Source: Bradyrhizobium sp. CCH5-F6 (GTDB lineage Bacteria > Pseudomonadota > Alphaproteobacteria > Rhizobiales > Xanthobacteraceae). Taken from it: DNA of 64,000 nt. The DNA is taken from positions 1 to 64,000 of the forward strand of contig NZ_LSIC01000061.1 of NCBI RefSeq assembly GCF_001556045.1. Direction: 5' to 3'. Below, in pieces: positions 54,976 through 64,000 of this stretch (positions are counted from its first letter, which is position 1; every line of letters begins with the position of its first letter). Below the pieces are notes generated by a model. The model was not told the DNA's origin. It made no database searches and saw only the letters and a program-made list of their open reading frames with translations. Made by a program: the position numbers and the translations under genes.

Positions 54976-55677
54976 TCAGATGGCCTCGCCGCGCGCGCCC
55001 GCTGCGGCGTTGCGGATAGCGGCGATGTTCGTCTTGTAGGCCTCCTGCGTGCCGCCCCTGAACACCGACGTACCGGCCACGAAGGCGTTGGCGCCGGCTG
55101 CCGCGAGGGCGCCGGCCACGTCGGGACCGACGCCGCCATCGACTTCGATGTCGATCGGGCGTCCGGCCGTCATCGCGCGGATGTCGCGGATCTTGTTGAT
55201 CGCGGAAGGGATGAAAGCCTGGCCACCGAAGCCGGGATTGACCGACATCACCAGAACGAGGTCGACGAGGTCGAGCACGTATTCGAGCGCGCTGATCGGC
55301 GTGCCCGGATTGAGCGAGACGCCCGCCTTCTTGCCGAGGCCGCGGATGGCCTGCAGCGACCGGTGCAGATGCGGACCTGCCTCCGCATGCACGGTGATGT
55401 GGTCGCAGCCGGCTTTCGCGAAGGCCTCGAGGTAGGGGTCGCAGGGCGAGATCATCAGATGCGCGTCGAAGATCTTCTTCGTGTGCGGGCGCATCGCCTT
55501 GATGACGTCGGGGCCATACGAGATGTTGGGAACGAAGTGTCCGTCCATCACGTCGAGATGGATCCAGTCGGCGCCGGCGGCGTCCACCGCGCGCACCTCC
55601 TCGCCGAGCCTCGAGAAATCCGAGGCCAGGATCGAGGGCGCGATGGCCAGGGGGCGAGGGGGGAAGGCTTGGGTCAT
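54976..55677 (-). CDS. rpe: Ribulose-phosphate 3-epimerase
   Basis: 233 residues, TIM barrel. It interconverts ribulose-5-P and xylulose-5-P (EC 5.1.3.1). Motifs: [44 protein letters not shown] and [12 protein letters not shown], with the metal-binding His/Asp residues. Start [15 protein letters not shown] (ATG 55677); the frame upstream has no similarity. Confidence 0.95.
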   Translation of the reverse strand: MTQAFPPRPLAIAPSILASDFSRLGEEVRAVDAAGADWIHLDVMDGHFVPNISYGPDVIKAMRPHTKKIFDAHLMISPCDPYLEAFAKAGCDHITVHAEAGPHLHRSLQAIRGLGKKAGVSLNPGTPISALEYVLDLVDLVLVMSVNPGFGGQAFIPSAINKIRDIRAMTAGRPIDIEVDGGVGPDVAGALAAAGANAFVAGTSVFRGGTQEAYKTNIAAIRNAAAGARGEAI

Positions 55678-55931
55678 GGCGCGTTTCCCGTGGCGGACGG
55701 ACGACGAATGGCCTCGCCTAACATGGGCCTCCGTGGCGGGCAATGCAGGAGGGGCGGGCTTTCTGTGGGCGGAAATTTCTGCCGCCGGCGGCATGAATTG
55801 CCGATGTTCCACCGGCCTGCAAAGCCTGCTGGACGCGGATTTCATTGAGCTTTTCGCGATGGCACGTCGCTTGCTGATCTCACCTGACAGAACATTGGCC
55901 GCGGCATGCCGCATCGGTTGGAGTTTGTGCA

Positions 55932-56720
55932 ATGTTGTTTGCCCTTGGCGCCGTATCGAGTGCGCTCGGCGCGATCCAGTCGCTGACGAACTCGAAATCG
56001 TCGTCGGCGACGCAGAAGACGGGATCTTCCCAAGGCGCAACCAATCCGTTCGCAATCGACAGCGGCAGCAACACGACCAGCGGCGCGACCTCATCGGTCA
56101 ATTCGGGCAGATATCCGCAGATTTCGGCGGAGACGATGAACGCGCTGTTCGCGGCGCAGAGCCAGTCGGCGGACACGAGCGGCGCGACCAACTCATCCTC
56201 GACGGGGTCGACGTCTTCGGTATCGAAGAGTCGCGAGGATGCGCTGAAGGACCTGTTCTCGCAAATCGATGGGGACGGCGACGGGAAGATCACCAAGTCC
56301 GAATTCGAGGACGCGCTCGGCGCGGGCGGCACCAATCTGGCCAAGGCCGACGAGGTGTTCTCGAAAATGGACGCGAATGCGGACGGCGACATCAATCTCG
56401 GAGAGATGACGAAGGCGCTGCGGGGCGGTCACGGCCATCACGCGCAGGGTGCCGGCGGCTCGGGCGGCGGTTCGGAGTCCTCGTCGCAATCCGGCGGCGG
56501 CTCGACGTCGACCACGACGACCAATGCCGATGGCTCGACCACCACCACCGTCACCTACGCCGACGGCTTCAAGATGTCGACCACGGTGCCTGGCGCCTCC
56601 AGCAGTTCGAACGCCAACGGCGGCGGTAATTCGCCTTATGACTGGTTCGGGCAGATGATGCAGCGTCAGGCGCAGGCTTCCGCGGGATCGGCGGGTTCAT
56701 CGATGTCGATGAGCGTGTGA
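55932..56720 (+). CDS. EF-hand calcium-binding protein
   Basis: 262 residues. Two perfect EF-hand loops: [12 protein letters not shown] (113-124) and [12 protein letters not shown] (147-158). They are flanked by Ser/Gly/Thr-rich low-complexity tracts (for example [11 protein letters not shown] and [19 protein letters not shown]). An N-terminal hydrophobic stretch [15 protein letters not shown] may be a signal or anchor. Likely secreted or surface; it binds Ca2+ by inference. Confidence 0.88.
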   Translation: MLFALGAVSSALGAIQSLTNSKSSSATQKTGSSQGATNPFAIDSGSNTTSGATSSVNSGRYPQISAETMNALFAAQSQSADTSGATNSSSTGSTSSVSKSREDALKDLFSQIDGDGDGKITKSEFEDALGAGGTNLAKADEVFSKMDANADGDINLGEMTKALRGGHGHHAQGAGGSGGGSESSSQSGGGSTSTTTTNADGSTTTTVTYADGFKMSTTVPGASSSSNANGGGNSPYDWFGQMMQRQAQASAGSAGSSMSMSV

Positions 56721-56733
56721 AGGCGCCCCGAGG

Positions 56734-56946
56734 CTAACCGGCATACTTATGCGTGATGTCACGGTAGACATAGTGGTCGCGGATCTCGCGATTGAAGTAC
56801 GTCCCCTTTGAGCGCGCTTGCCTGAATGCGGCGGCGACCTCGGGCGGAACGTCCTCGTAGACGTAGAGCCGTCCGCTGACGAAAGTCACCTTCAGCTCGC
56901 GCGTGTCTGGCGCATATCGAAAGAAGCGGATCACGGACGACGGCAT
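56734..56946 (-). CDS. KTSC domain protein
   Basis: 70 residues, entirely a KTSC domain: VIRFFRYAPDTRELKVTFVSGRLYVYEDVPPEVAAAFRQARSKGTYFNREIRDHY. KTSC proteins are small stand-alone domains of unknown role, often near DNA or RNA processing genes. Here it converges on the EF-hand gene. Confidence 0.9.
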   Translation of the reverse strand: MPSSVIRFFRYAPDTRELKVTFVSGRLYVYEDVPPEVAAAFRQARSKGTYFNREIRDHYVYRDITHKYAG

Positions 56947-57014
56947 GGCGGAACAGCTCAGTCCGCCGGGACAACGCCGTGTCCGCCGTTTCGTTTTTCG
57001 TCAGGTTGTTGTTT

Positions 57015-57062
57015 ACGCATGATCCTTTCGGAAAACCGCTCGCACTTTTCCGGATCATGCGT
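57015..57062. repeat. ACGCATGATC palindromic repeat
   Basis: ACGCATGATC at one end and GATCATGCGT at the other, with a Bradyrhizobium-like centre (TTTCGGAAAACCG...ACTTTTCCG). It is a third family of palindrome. Its end lies on the stop codon of the P1 peptidase gene. Confidence 0.85.
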
Positions 57063-58060
57063 TAGCCGAACTTGTCCTTCCACGCCGGCAGTGCACCGGG
57101 GAACGGTAGCGCGGTCGCGTTGTACACGCCGCTTGCGATCGCGCGTGCGACCACGTTGGCGGCGACCATGCCGAGCTCGGTGAGGCCGACCAGCGGCTCG
57201 ATCGGCTTCTCGCAGGTGGCCGCGGCAAACAGAACGTCGCCGTCGAGCGGAGCGTGCACCGGATAGATCGCGCGGGCGAAGCCGGTATGCGCAATCATCG
57301 CCAGCCGTTTGGCCTGGGCTTTGGTCAGCACCGCATCGGTCACGACGGCGCCGATGGTGGTGTTCTCGCGCGAACTCGGCGAAGGGCCGCCCTTGATGCG
57401 CATGAGCAGCATGTCCTCGGTGAACTTGTCAGGCAGGCCCCGTCCACCGAACTCGCCGTCCACCTCGAACGGCGCCGCCCAGAACCACGGACCGTTGCCG
57501 ACGGTGACGCTGCCGACGGCGTTGACGGCGACGATCGCTGCGACCTTGATTCCGCTCGGCGTCACGGCCGACGCCGAGCCGAGGCCGCCCTTGAACGTCG
57601 CTGTGGTGGCGCCGTAGCCAGCGCCGGCGTTGCCGAGCGCGAAGCCCGCGCTGGTGGCAGCGGCAGCCGCGGCGTAGCCGAGGTCGCGATAGGGCGAGAA
57701 GCGCCCCCAGGCCTTGTCGCCGCCGTTCAGCAGGTCGAACAGGATCGCCCCCGGCACGATCGGGATCAGCGCCTCGCGAATCCGGTGGCCGCGGCCCTGC
57801 TCGGCGAGCCAGGCCTGCACGCCGCCGCCGGCATCGAGGCCGAAGGCGGAGCCGCCCGACAGCGCGATGGCGTCGATGCGTTCGACGGTGTTGGCAAGGT
57901 CGAGCAGTGCATCCTCGCGTGTGCCGGGGCCGCCGCCGCGAACGTCGATCGCGGCGACCGCGGGAGAATCGAACACGACCGCTGTCGCGCCGGAACCGAC
58001 TTTCGCGTCTTCGGCGTGGCCGACCCGGACGCCCGCGATATCGGTGAGAAGGTTTTTCAA
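57062..58060 (-). CDS. P1-family peptidase (DmpA-like)
   Basis: 332 residues, L-aminopeptidase/amidase that matures by autoproteolysis. NLLTDIAGVRVGHAEDAKVGSGATAV at the N terminus, GGSAFGLDAGGGVQAWLAE, and the processing and nucleophile site ENTTIGAVVTDA (Thr in place of Ser). Broad substrate range in the family. It is 57 nt from the hybrid kinase gene, same strand. Confidence 0.9.
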   Translation of the reverse strand: MKNLLTDIAGVRVGHAEDAKVGSGATAVVFDSPAVAAIDVRGGGPGTREDALLDLANTVERIDAIALSGGSAFGLDAGGGVQAWLAEQGRGHRIREALIPIVPGAILFDLLNGGDKAWGRFSPYRDLGYAAAAAATSAGFALGNAGAGYGATTATFKGGLGSASAVTPSGIKVAAIVAVNAVGSVTVGNGPWFWAAPFEVDGEFGGRGLPDKFTEDMLLMRIKGGPSPSSRENTTIGAVVTDAVLTKAQAKRLAMIAHTGFARAIYPVHAPLDGDVLFAAATCEKPIEPLVGLTELGMVAANVVARAIASGVYNATALPFPGALPAWKDKFG

Positions 58061-58117
58061 GATGGCCTCGTCATTGGAGCAATTCGCGATCTGCGATAGC
58101 GCAGTGATGCCGTGGGC

Positions 58118-60958
58118 TCAACCGGCGAGCGCGGTCCTCAGCATCCTGGCAAGCTCGGACTTGCGGTAGGGCTTGACCAGCAGCAGCACGCCGGAATCGA
58201 GCCGGCCGTGATGGACGATGGCGTTCTCGGTGTAACCCGAGGTGAACAACGTCTTCAGGCCGGGGCGGCGCCGGGCCGCCTCGTCAGCCAGCTGGCGGCC
58301 GTTCATGTTGCCGGGCATGATGATGTCGGTGAAGAGCAGGTCGATCTCCTTGTCGCTGTCGACGATGGCGAGGGCTTCGGCCGCGTTGGCGGCTTCGAGC
58401 GCGGCATAGCCGAGGCTCTTGACCTGCGTCACCACATACTGCCGCACCAGCGCGTCGTCCTCGACGATCAGGATCCTCTCGTTGCCGCCGGCGATGGGCG
58501 CATTCTGCAGCGCCTCGAACTCGGTCTCCTGGACGCCGTTGCAGCGCGGCAGGTAGATCTTCACGCTCGTGCCGTGGCCTTCCTCGCTGTAGATCTTGAT
58601 GTGGCCGCCGGACTGCTTGACGAAGCCGAACACCATGCTCAGGCCGAGGCCGGTGCCCTTGCCGACCTCCTTGGTGGTGAAGAAGGGATCGAACACCCGG
58701 TCGATCAGCTCCGCCGGGATCCCGCTGCCGGTGTCGCTGACCGCGATCATCACGTAGTTGCCGGCGACGACGTCGGGATTCATGCTGGCATAGCCGTCGT
58801 CGAGGAAGACGTTGCGGGTCTCCAGCACCAGGGTGCCGCCGTCTGGCATGGCATCGCGCGCGTTCAATGCGAGATTGAGGATCGCGGTTGACAACTGGCC
58901 CGGGTCGACCAGCGTCGGCCAGGCATCCTCGGTGAGCTGCGGCATGATGGTGATCTGCTCGCCCAGCGTCGGATGCAGCAGCTTGGCGGCTTCGAGCGCA
59001 AGCGCATTGACATCGATCTCGCGCGGCTGGAGCGGCTGCTTGCGGGCGAAGGCGAGCAGATGCCTGGTCAGCTGCGCGCCGCGCTCGGCGGCGTCGTCGA
59101 TCAGCTTGGTGATGGCGGCAAGCTCGGGCCGGTCGGCGACCGCGTCGCTGAGAATGCCGATCGTGCCGGTGATGACCGTCAGCACGTTGTTGAAGTCGTG
59201 GGCGACGCCGCCGGTCAGCTGGCCGATGGAGTCCATCTTCTGGACGTGCCTGAGCTGCGCCTCGGCGGCCTGCTTCTCGGTGAGGTCGCGGCCGATGAAG
59301 AAATGCCGCTTCACCGGCTCGGACCAGGTGCCCATCCAGTGCAGCGTGACCTCGTGACCGTCGTAGTGATAGCAGCGCGCCTCGAAGCTCCGCTTGATCG
59401 CGCCGCGGCGCGCCGCGCGCATCTCCTTCCGCGTCTTCTCGAGGTCATCGGGGTGAACGAACTCGGTCGCGCTGCGCCCGATCAGGTCTTCCGGGCTGAA
59501 GCCGAGGATGTCCTTTACGCTCGGGCTGACCTGGACGAAATTGCCGAAGCCGTCGGTGACCAGGATCAGGTCCTGCGAAGTCTCGAAGATGCGCCGGCGC
59601 TCCTCGGTCTCGCGGCGAAGCTTCTCCCGCGCCTCCTTCTCCTCGGTGATGTCATGGGCGATCTTGGACGCGCCGATGATTTCTCCGTTGTCCGATTTCA
59701 GCGGAGAAACGTTCAGGACGACGTCGAGCGCGCGGCCGTCCTTTCGAATTCGAACGGTCTCGTGCTGGGCGATCGTCTCGTTGCCGGCAATCCGGTTGAG
59801 GATGCTCCAGACCTCGGCCTTGCGGTCCGGCGGCACGATGATGTCGATCGGCTTGCCGACCGCCTCGGCGGAGGAATAGCCGAACAGACGTTCGGCGGCC
59901 TTGTTCCATCCGGTGACGATGCCGTCGAGCGTCTTGGTGATGATGGCATCGTTGGAGGACTCGACCACCGCGCTGTAGAGGGCGAGACGCTTGACGTAAT
60001 AGTCGCGCTCCGAAGCCGATTGCTCGCGCAGCTTGCCGACGAGGCCGACCGTGCGGGTCTGGAGGCGGACATTCTCCACCAGGAGCACCGCCAGAACGAA
60101 TGTCGCCGCGCCGAGACCGTAGAGCCGGCCGGCATAGAAGCCGAGATCGAACCGCGCGACATTGACGATTGCGGACAGCGCGATGTCGAACAGCCAGGCA
60201 AACATCACGACCATGAGCCAGACGTCGACGACCGAGTGCGGCCTGCGGAACCAGAGCGAGACGAGCGCGGCGAAGCTCAGCGACCACACGAGGGATACGA
60301 CGCCCATCATGGTCGGCGTGTAATGGCCGTCGCGCAGCAGCACCGGCAAAAGATCGTGCTGGGCGGTGACGATCCAGGTGAAGGCGGCAATGGCGGCGAT
60401 CACGCCGAACACGCTGGCGCAGATCGCGCCGCGCGTTGTGATCCGGATCCTGGCACCACCGTCGGCATCCTTCAGCCAGGCATAGCCCAACACGCAAAGC
60501 GGGAAGCCGGCGTGCCAGATCATGTAGAGCCAGACCGTGGTCTGCCGGCCCGCGCCGAACAGCCCGGTGGGTGTGAACAGCCCCGGGAAGGTGAGGGCAT
60601 GGACCAGCGCCGCCGCGGCAGTGAACAGATAACCTGTGGCGAGCCACAGCAGCGCACGGGTTCGCAGCACCGCGAATTGCGTCATCAGCAGCACTGCCGT
60701 GACGATGTCGCTGACGGCGAGCGCCGACTGATAGCTCGCGACGAAAGCCGGGACGGGTGGGAGCGGGATACCTGCAAAAGGCACCGCGATTGCGAACAAG
60801 ACCGACGATACGCCGATGATCGCTAACGCCGCGGCGCGGTCGGTCGAGGTCGCCGGCAAGGTGGAAAGAAAGGTGCTTCGGTCGATCGATGCAGGCACGT
60901 CCACCTCTCGGGGGTCGGTCTTGAGCAGGTCGGTTTTGAGCATATCCGCTGGTCTCAT
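58118..60958 (-). CDS. Hybrid histidine kinase, MASE4-like, two PAS, HisKA, ATPase, REC
   Basis: About 946 residues from the ATG at 60958. An N-terminal eight-helix membrane sensor of MASE4 type (about 35-275) is followed by two PAS domains, HisKA with GGVAHDFNNVLTVITG, HATPase (DTGSGIPAELIDRVFDPFFTT and KGTGLGLSMVFGF) and a C-terminal receiver (RILIVEDDALVRQYV, LLFTDIIMPG). The frame opens at 61027, and a Met at 60943 is equally good. An upstream divergent lone receiver may be its partner. Confidence 0.93.
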   Translation of the reverse strand: MRPADMLKTDLLKTDPREVDVPASIDRSTFLSTLPATSTDRAAALAIIGVSSVLFAIAVPFAGIPLPPVPAFVASYQSALAVSDIVTAVLLMTQFAVLRTRALLWLATGYLFTAAAALVHALTFPGLFTPTGLFGAGRQTTVWLYMIWHAGFPLCVLGYAWLKDADGGARIRITTRGAICASVFGVIAAIAAFTWIVTAQHDLLPVLLRDGHYTPTMMGVVSLVWSLSFAALVSLWFRRPHSVVDVWLMVVMFAWLFDIALSAIVNVARFDLGFYAGRLYGLGAATFVLAVLLVENVRLQTRTVGLVGKLREQSASERDYYVKRLALYSAVVESSNDAIITKTLDGIVTGWNKAAERLFGYSSAEAVGKPIDIIVPPDRKAEVWSILNRIAGNETIAQHETVRIRKDGRALDVVLNVSPLKSDNGEIIGASKIAHDITEEKEAREKLRRETEERRRIFETSQDLILVTDGFGNFVQVSPSVKDILGFSPEDLIGRSATEFVHPDDLEKTRKEMRAARRGAIKRSFEARCYHYDGHEVTLHWMGTWSEPVKRHFFIGRDLTEKQAAEAQLRHVQKMDSIGQLTGGVAHDFNNVLTVITGTIGILSDAVADRPELAAITKLIDDAAERGAQLTRHLLAFARKQPLQPREIDVNALALEAAKLLHPTLGEQITIMPQLTEDAWPTLVDPGQLSTAILNLALNARDAMPDGGTLVLETRNVFLDDGYASMNPDVVAGNYVMIAVSDTGSGIPAELIDRVFDPFFTTKEVGKGTGLGLSMVFGFVKQSGGHIKIYSEEGHGTSVKIYLPRCNGVQETEFEALQNAPIAGGNERILIVEDDALVRQYVVTQVKSLGYAALEAANAAEALAIVDSDKEIDLLFTDIIMPGNMNGRQLADEAARRRPGLKTLFTSGYTENAIVHHGRLDSGVLLLVKPYRKSELARMLRTALAG

Positions 60959-61178
60959 TCGGCCGGCCGCCTGTTCATGGTAGCGGGTTCTGGGAGCGCA
61001 TCGCGAACGGAACGCGCTTCGACTCAACCGAAGGTTACAGCTTTCTTAATCTCGGCGGGAACACGGAATGGCGATCGGGTAAGGAGCGCTTTACGGGGGG
61101 GTGTCATAATGCCCCGCCGCTGCGGCGGGTTCCAGATTTGAATTGGGCGATTTGACAGCGATATCGAAAGTTTTCCCC

Positions 61179-61565
61179 ATGCCTCGCGTTCTCATCATCG
61201 ACGACCAGAAGGACGTCCGCGCGATGGTCGCAATCGTGCTTCGGGTCAATCATTTCGAGGTCGTCGAAGCCGAGAGCGGAGCAGCCGGGCTGAAAGCTTT
61301 CGCTGATGGCCCTTTTGACGTGGCGATCGTCGACATCTTCCTCGGCGATACCAGCGGCGTCGACGTCATCTCGTCCCTGCGCGAGCGCGCGCCTGCGCTT
61401 CCCGTCATTGCGGTGTCGGGGATGACGACCCTCGACTTCATGGAACAGTCGCCCCACCTCGCCAACGTGGTCTGCCTGCAAAAGCCGTTTCGGCCGAACG
61501 ATCTCCTGCAAGCACTGCGGAAGGCCCAGTCGGCGGCGGGCGACGAGCTGCCCGCAGCCGTGTGA
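61179..61565 (+). CDS. Single-domain CheY-like response regulator
   Basis: 128 residues: MPRVLIIDDQKDVRAMVAIV, phospho-acceptor Asp52 (VAIVDIFLGD), conserved Lys in CLQKPFRPND. No output domain. Divergent from the hybrid kinase, so it may receive phosphate from it. The longer TTG start at 61143 is less likely. Confidence 0.92.
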   Translation: MPRVLIIDDQKDVRAMVAIVLRVNHFEVVEAESGAAGLKAFADGPFDVAIVDIFLGDTSGVDVISSLRERAPALPVIAVSGMTTLDFMEQSPHLANVVCLQKPFRPNDLLQALRKAQSAAGDELPAAV

Positions 61566-61583
61566 GCCCGCCGCAAGAACAAA

Positions 61584-61605
61584 CGCCCCGGCGTAAGCCG
61601 GGGCG
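61584..61605 (-). terminator. Terminator after the LIV-type binding protein gene
   Basis: CGCCCCGGC-gtaa-GCCGGGGCG, a 9-bp GC stem. On the minus strand it is followed by TTTGTTCTTG, so it ends the binding-protein transcript coming from 62765. Confidence 0.8.
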
Positions 61606-61646
61606 CGATGGTGGTGGGATGGCGGCCAAAGGCCCGCCCAGCGGAC

Positions 61647-62765
61647 TTAGGTCCCGTTGCCCTTGATCTCGGCGTAGCCGCCCTTGGCGTCCCATTTGTA
61701 GACGACGTAGTCGATCTGCTTGATGTCGCCCTTGGCGTCATATTCGATCGGGCCGATCACGGTGTCCCATTTGCCGGCCTTCATCGCCTCCATGACCTTC
61801 TTGGCGTCGGTGGTGCCGGCCTTCTTGACCGCCTGCGACCACACTTGCATCGCTGCATAGGTGTACAGGGTGTAGCCCTCGGGGTCGATGTTCTTGGCCT
61901 TGAACGCCTCGACGATCTTCTTCGCGGTCGGCTTGTTGCGCGGGTCGGGGCCGAAGGTGAACAGCGTGCCTTCGCCGGCAGGGCCGGTGATTGAGGCGTA
62001 CTCCTTGTCGGCGAGCGCGTCGCCGGCCATCAGCACGGTCTTGAGGCCCTGGTCCCGCATCTGGCGCAGGATCAGGCCGCTCTCCTGATGATAGCCTCCG
62101 ACATAGACCAGATCGATGTTGTCGCGCTTCAGGCGCGAGACGATCGCGTTGAAGTCCTTGTCGCCCTTGTTGTAGGACTCGTACATCTTCTCGGTGACGC
62201 CGGCCTTGTTGAGCGCCTTCTTGGTCTCGTCGGCAAGACCCTTTCCGTAGGTGGTCTTGTCATTGAGGATGGCGATGTTCTTGCCCTTGTAGTTCTTGGC
62301 GATGTACTGCGCAGCAATCAGGCCCTGCTGATCGTCACGGCCGCAGACGCGAGCGACGTTCCAGAGCTTGCGCTCGGTGAACAGCGGGTTGGTCGAGGCC
62401 GGCGTGATCTGGAGCACGTTGCCGTCGGCATAGGCTTCCGAGGCCGGGATCGACGATGACGAGCAATAGTGCCCGGCCACGAACGGGATTTTCGCGCCGG
62501 CGATCTTCTCGGCGATCGATCGCGCCTGCTTCGGGTCGCAAGCGTCGTCTTCAACGGAGAGCGCGAGCTTCTTGCCGTTGACGCCGCCAGCGGCATTGAT
62601 ATCGGCCACGGCCATCTCGGCGCCGTTCTTCATCTGGCGGCCGAAGGCGGACTCGCCGCCGGTCATCGGGCCTGCGACTGCGACGGTGACATCCTGCGCG
62701 AATGCCGCGCCCGACAGCGCGAGCGATGCGCCGAATGCCAGACCGATGAGCTTCAGTGATTTCAT
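61647..62765 (-). CDS. LIV-type periplasmic substrate-binding protein, second module
   Basis: 372 residues with signal peptide (LIGLAFGASLALSGAAFA), mature start QDVTVAVAGPMTGGESAFGRQMKNGAEMAVADINAAGG. Typical of branched-chain-amino-acid receptors (LivK-like), with HYCSSSSIPASEAYADGNVLQITPAS. It precedes, with opposite-sense neighbours, a second set of LIV ATPases, so it is likely the receptor of that importer. Confidence 0.93.
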   Translation of the reverse strand: MKSLKLIGLAFGASLALSGAAFAQDVTVAVAGPMTGGESAFGRQMKNGAEMAVADINAAGGVNGKKLALSVEDDACDPKQARSIAEKIAGAKIPFVAGHYCSSSSIPASEAYADGNVLQITPASTNPLFTERKLWNVARVCGRDDQQGLIAAQYIAKNYKGKNIAILNDKTTYGKGLADETKKALNKAGVTEKMYESYNKGDKDFNAIVSRLKRDNIDLVYVGGYHQESGLILRQMRDQGLKTVLMAGDALADKEYASITGPAGEGTLFTFGPDPRNKPTAKKIVEAFKAKNIDPEGYTLYTYAAMQVWSQAVKKAGTTDAKKVMEAMKAGKWDTVIGPIEYDAKGDIKQIDYVVYKWDAKGGYAEIKGNGT

Positions 62766-62923
62766 GAGATACCTCGCGGGTGGTCGCCTGTGGAAGTTGC
62801 CGGGAATGCCCGGTTCAAACCGGCGCCATTCTTGAATGATTTCGAGGAGAAGTCACCGGCAAAATACGGGCATATGCGGAGATATCTCGCCGCATTCGGC
62901 CGCACTTGCCGGCACGGGCTCGG

Positions 62924-63658
62924 TCAGCCGTGGCGGCCGCCTTCCAGATAGGCGGCGCGAATCTCGGGGCGCTGCAACAATTCGGTGCCGGTCCCGGCCA
63001 GCGTGATCAGGCCGTTGACCATGACGTAGCCGCGGTGGGCGAGCTTGAGGGCATGGTTGGCGTTCTGCTCCACGATCAGCACCGTCAGCCCGTCCTGGCG
63101 GTTCAGGGTGCGGATCGCGTCGAAGATCTGGCGCGCGATCAGCGGCGCGAGGCCGAGCGAGGGTTCGTCGAGCAGCAGGAGGCGCGGGCGGCTCATCAGC
63201 GCGCGTCCGATCGCCAGCATCTGCTGCTCGCCGCCGGAGAGCGTGCCGCCGCGCTGGGTGTAGCGTTCCTTCAGCCGCGGAAACAGCGAGAACACGCGCT
63301 CGAGCGTCGCCGCGCGTTCGGCCTCGGTGCCGCCGGTGGCATCGGCCCCCATCTGCAGGTTCTCCGCCACGCTCATGCGCGGAAAGATGCGGCGACCCTC
63401 CGGCGATTGCGCGATGCGCAAGTGCGCGATCTCGTGGGTGGGCACGCCGGTGATGTCGCGGCCTTCGTAGAGGATCTGGCCGGCGCGGGCGCGCGGCTTG
63501 CCGAAGATCGTCATCATCAGCGTCGATTTGCCGGCGCCGTTGGCTCCGATCAGGGCCACGATCTCGCCGGCATTGATCTCGACGTCGACGCCCTTCAGCG
63601 CCTCGATCTTGCCATAGGCGGCGCGAAGACCGCGGATCGCAAGCAGGGGGGACGTCAC
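62924..63658 (-). CDS. livF: LIV-type ABC transporter ATP-binding protein LivF, second module
   Basis: 244 residues from a GTG at 63658 that overlaps the livG stop (GTGA). Walker A IGANGAGKSTLM, signature LSGGEQQMLAIGRAL, Walker B LLLLDEPSLGLAPL. Canonical LivF, unlike livG of the first module. Confidence 0.94.
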   Translation of the reverse strand: MTSPLLAIRGLRAAYGKIEALKGVDVEINAGEIVALIGANGAGKSTLMMTIFGKPRARAGQILYEGRDITGVPTHEIAHLRIAQSPEGRRIFPRMSVAENLQMGADATGGTEAERAATLERVFSLFPRLKERYTQRGGTLSGGEQQMLAIGRALMSRPRLLLLDEPSLGLAPLIARQIFDAIRTLNRQDGLTVLIVEQNANHALKLAHRGYVMVNGLITLAGTGTELLQRPEIRAAYLEGGRHG

Positions 63659-64000
63659 GACCCGCTCTCCATCACGGCCACAGCCTCGTCCTCGTCGGTG
63701 CCGAGATAGGCGGCGATCACCTTGGGATCGTCGCGGACCTCGCGCGGCGTGCCTTCGGCGATCTTGACGCCATGGTCCATCACCACGATGTGGTCGGAGA
63801 TTTCCATCACCACCGACATGTCGTGCTCGATCAGCAGGATCGAGGTGCCGAGTTCGTCGCGGATCGAGAGCAGGAGCTCGCTCAAGGCCGCGCTCTCGCG
63901 CGCATTGAGGCCGGCTGCGGGTTCGTCCAGGCACAACAGGGCGGGCTCGGTGCACATTGCGCGCGCGATTTCCAGCCGGCGCTGGTCGCCATAGGCGAAA
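63655..64000 (-). CDS. livG: LIV-type ABC transporter ATP-binding protein LivG, second module, 5' part cut off
   Basis: Only the C-terminal part is in the window; the frame continues past 64000. Visible: FAYGDQRRLEIARAM (signature), LLCLDEPAAGLNARE (Walker B) and SILLIEHDMSVVMEISDH. Canonical LivG. It overlaps livF by 4 nt. Confidence 0.93.
   Translation of the reverse strand, partial: FAYGDQRRLEIARAMCTEPALLCLDEPAAGLNARESAALSELLLSIRDELGTSILLIEHDMSVVMEISDHIVVMDHGVKIAEGTPREVRDDPKVIAAYLGTDEDEAVAVMESGS

Noticed and set aside
58973..60826. Plus-strand open frame of 617 codons over the hybrid kinase gene
   Set aside because: Anti-sense shadow of the kinase.

Overview
This window looks like a chromosomal segment of a Bradyrhizobium-type alphaproteobacterium (family Nitrobacteraceae). 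The grounds are high GC, the purC-purS / purQ / purL / bolA / grxD neighbourhood, an alphaproteobacterial F-ATPase zeta-type inhibitor gene, a Bug-type binding protein, two branched-chain-amino-acid-type (LIV) ABC modules and several families of short palindromic intergenic repeats. The assignment comes from gene content and protein flavour only; no search was run. I see no rRNA, tRNA, CRISPR array, transposase or prophage gene.

Layout. 1-5890: a sigma-54 activator divergent from a cyanate/nitrate-type ABC transporter and cyanase (cynS). The control region has a clear -24/-12 promoter and three ACGA-N4-TCGT dyads. 6003-18103: purine biosynthesis genes (purC, purS, purQ, purL) interspersed with corA, a Bug protein, a TPR protein, a DMT exporter, a thioesterase, an acyltransferase and small DUF proteins. 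purL is interrupted by a 29-nt templated insertion that shifts the frame. 18284-25780: bolA, ltrA, ergothioneine genes egtD/egtB on the opposite strand, grxD, a macrodomain protein and two tandem serine hydrolases. 25883-32849: threonine aldolase, a ParE-type toxin-antitoxin pair, rpsD, an acyltransferase-fold protein, an HpcH/HpaI aldolase, murI, a GST and a membrane cyclic-nucleotide-binding protein. 33092-45470: a LIV-type ABC operon with a RidA-like gene and a stand-alone SecD head-domain gene downstream, its divergent LysR regulator, an acyl-CoA synthetase, an M20 amidohydrolase and purB. 45471-49128: a TetR gene with a strong upstream palindrome and a small candidate ORF, a small conserved-looking protein, and a NarL-type two-component pair. 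49325-53663: an unusual set made of a MotA/TolQ/ExbB-like channel, two membrane proteins I do not recognise, a metallophosphoesterase and a protein kinase fused to a universal-stress-protein domain. 53699-64000: small proteins, rpe, an EF-hand protein, a KTSC protein, a P1 peptidase, a large hybrid histidine kinase, a lone receiver and a second LIV transporter module running off the window.

How genes work together. The first block imports cyanate (or nitrate) and decomposes it, probably under nitrogen control through sigma-54. The pur genes form the FGAR amidotransferase set PurS/PurQ/PurL plus PurC and PurB, so the purL lesion, if real, predicts purine auxotrophy unless it is compensated. 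bolA/grxD (iron-sulfur and redox) and egtB/egtD (ergothioneine) suggest a thiol/redox neighbourhood. The most interesting candidates are the purL template-switch scar, the proton-channel/kinase block at 49-54 kb, the cyanate control region, and the palindrome plus small ORF ahead of tetR.
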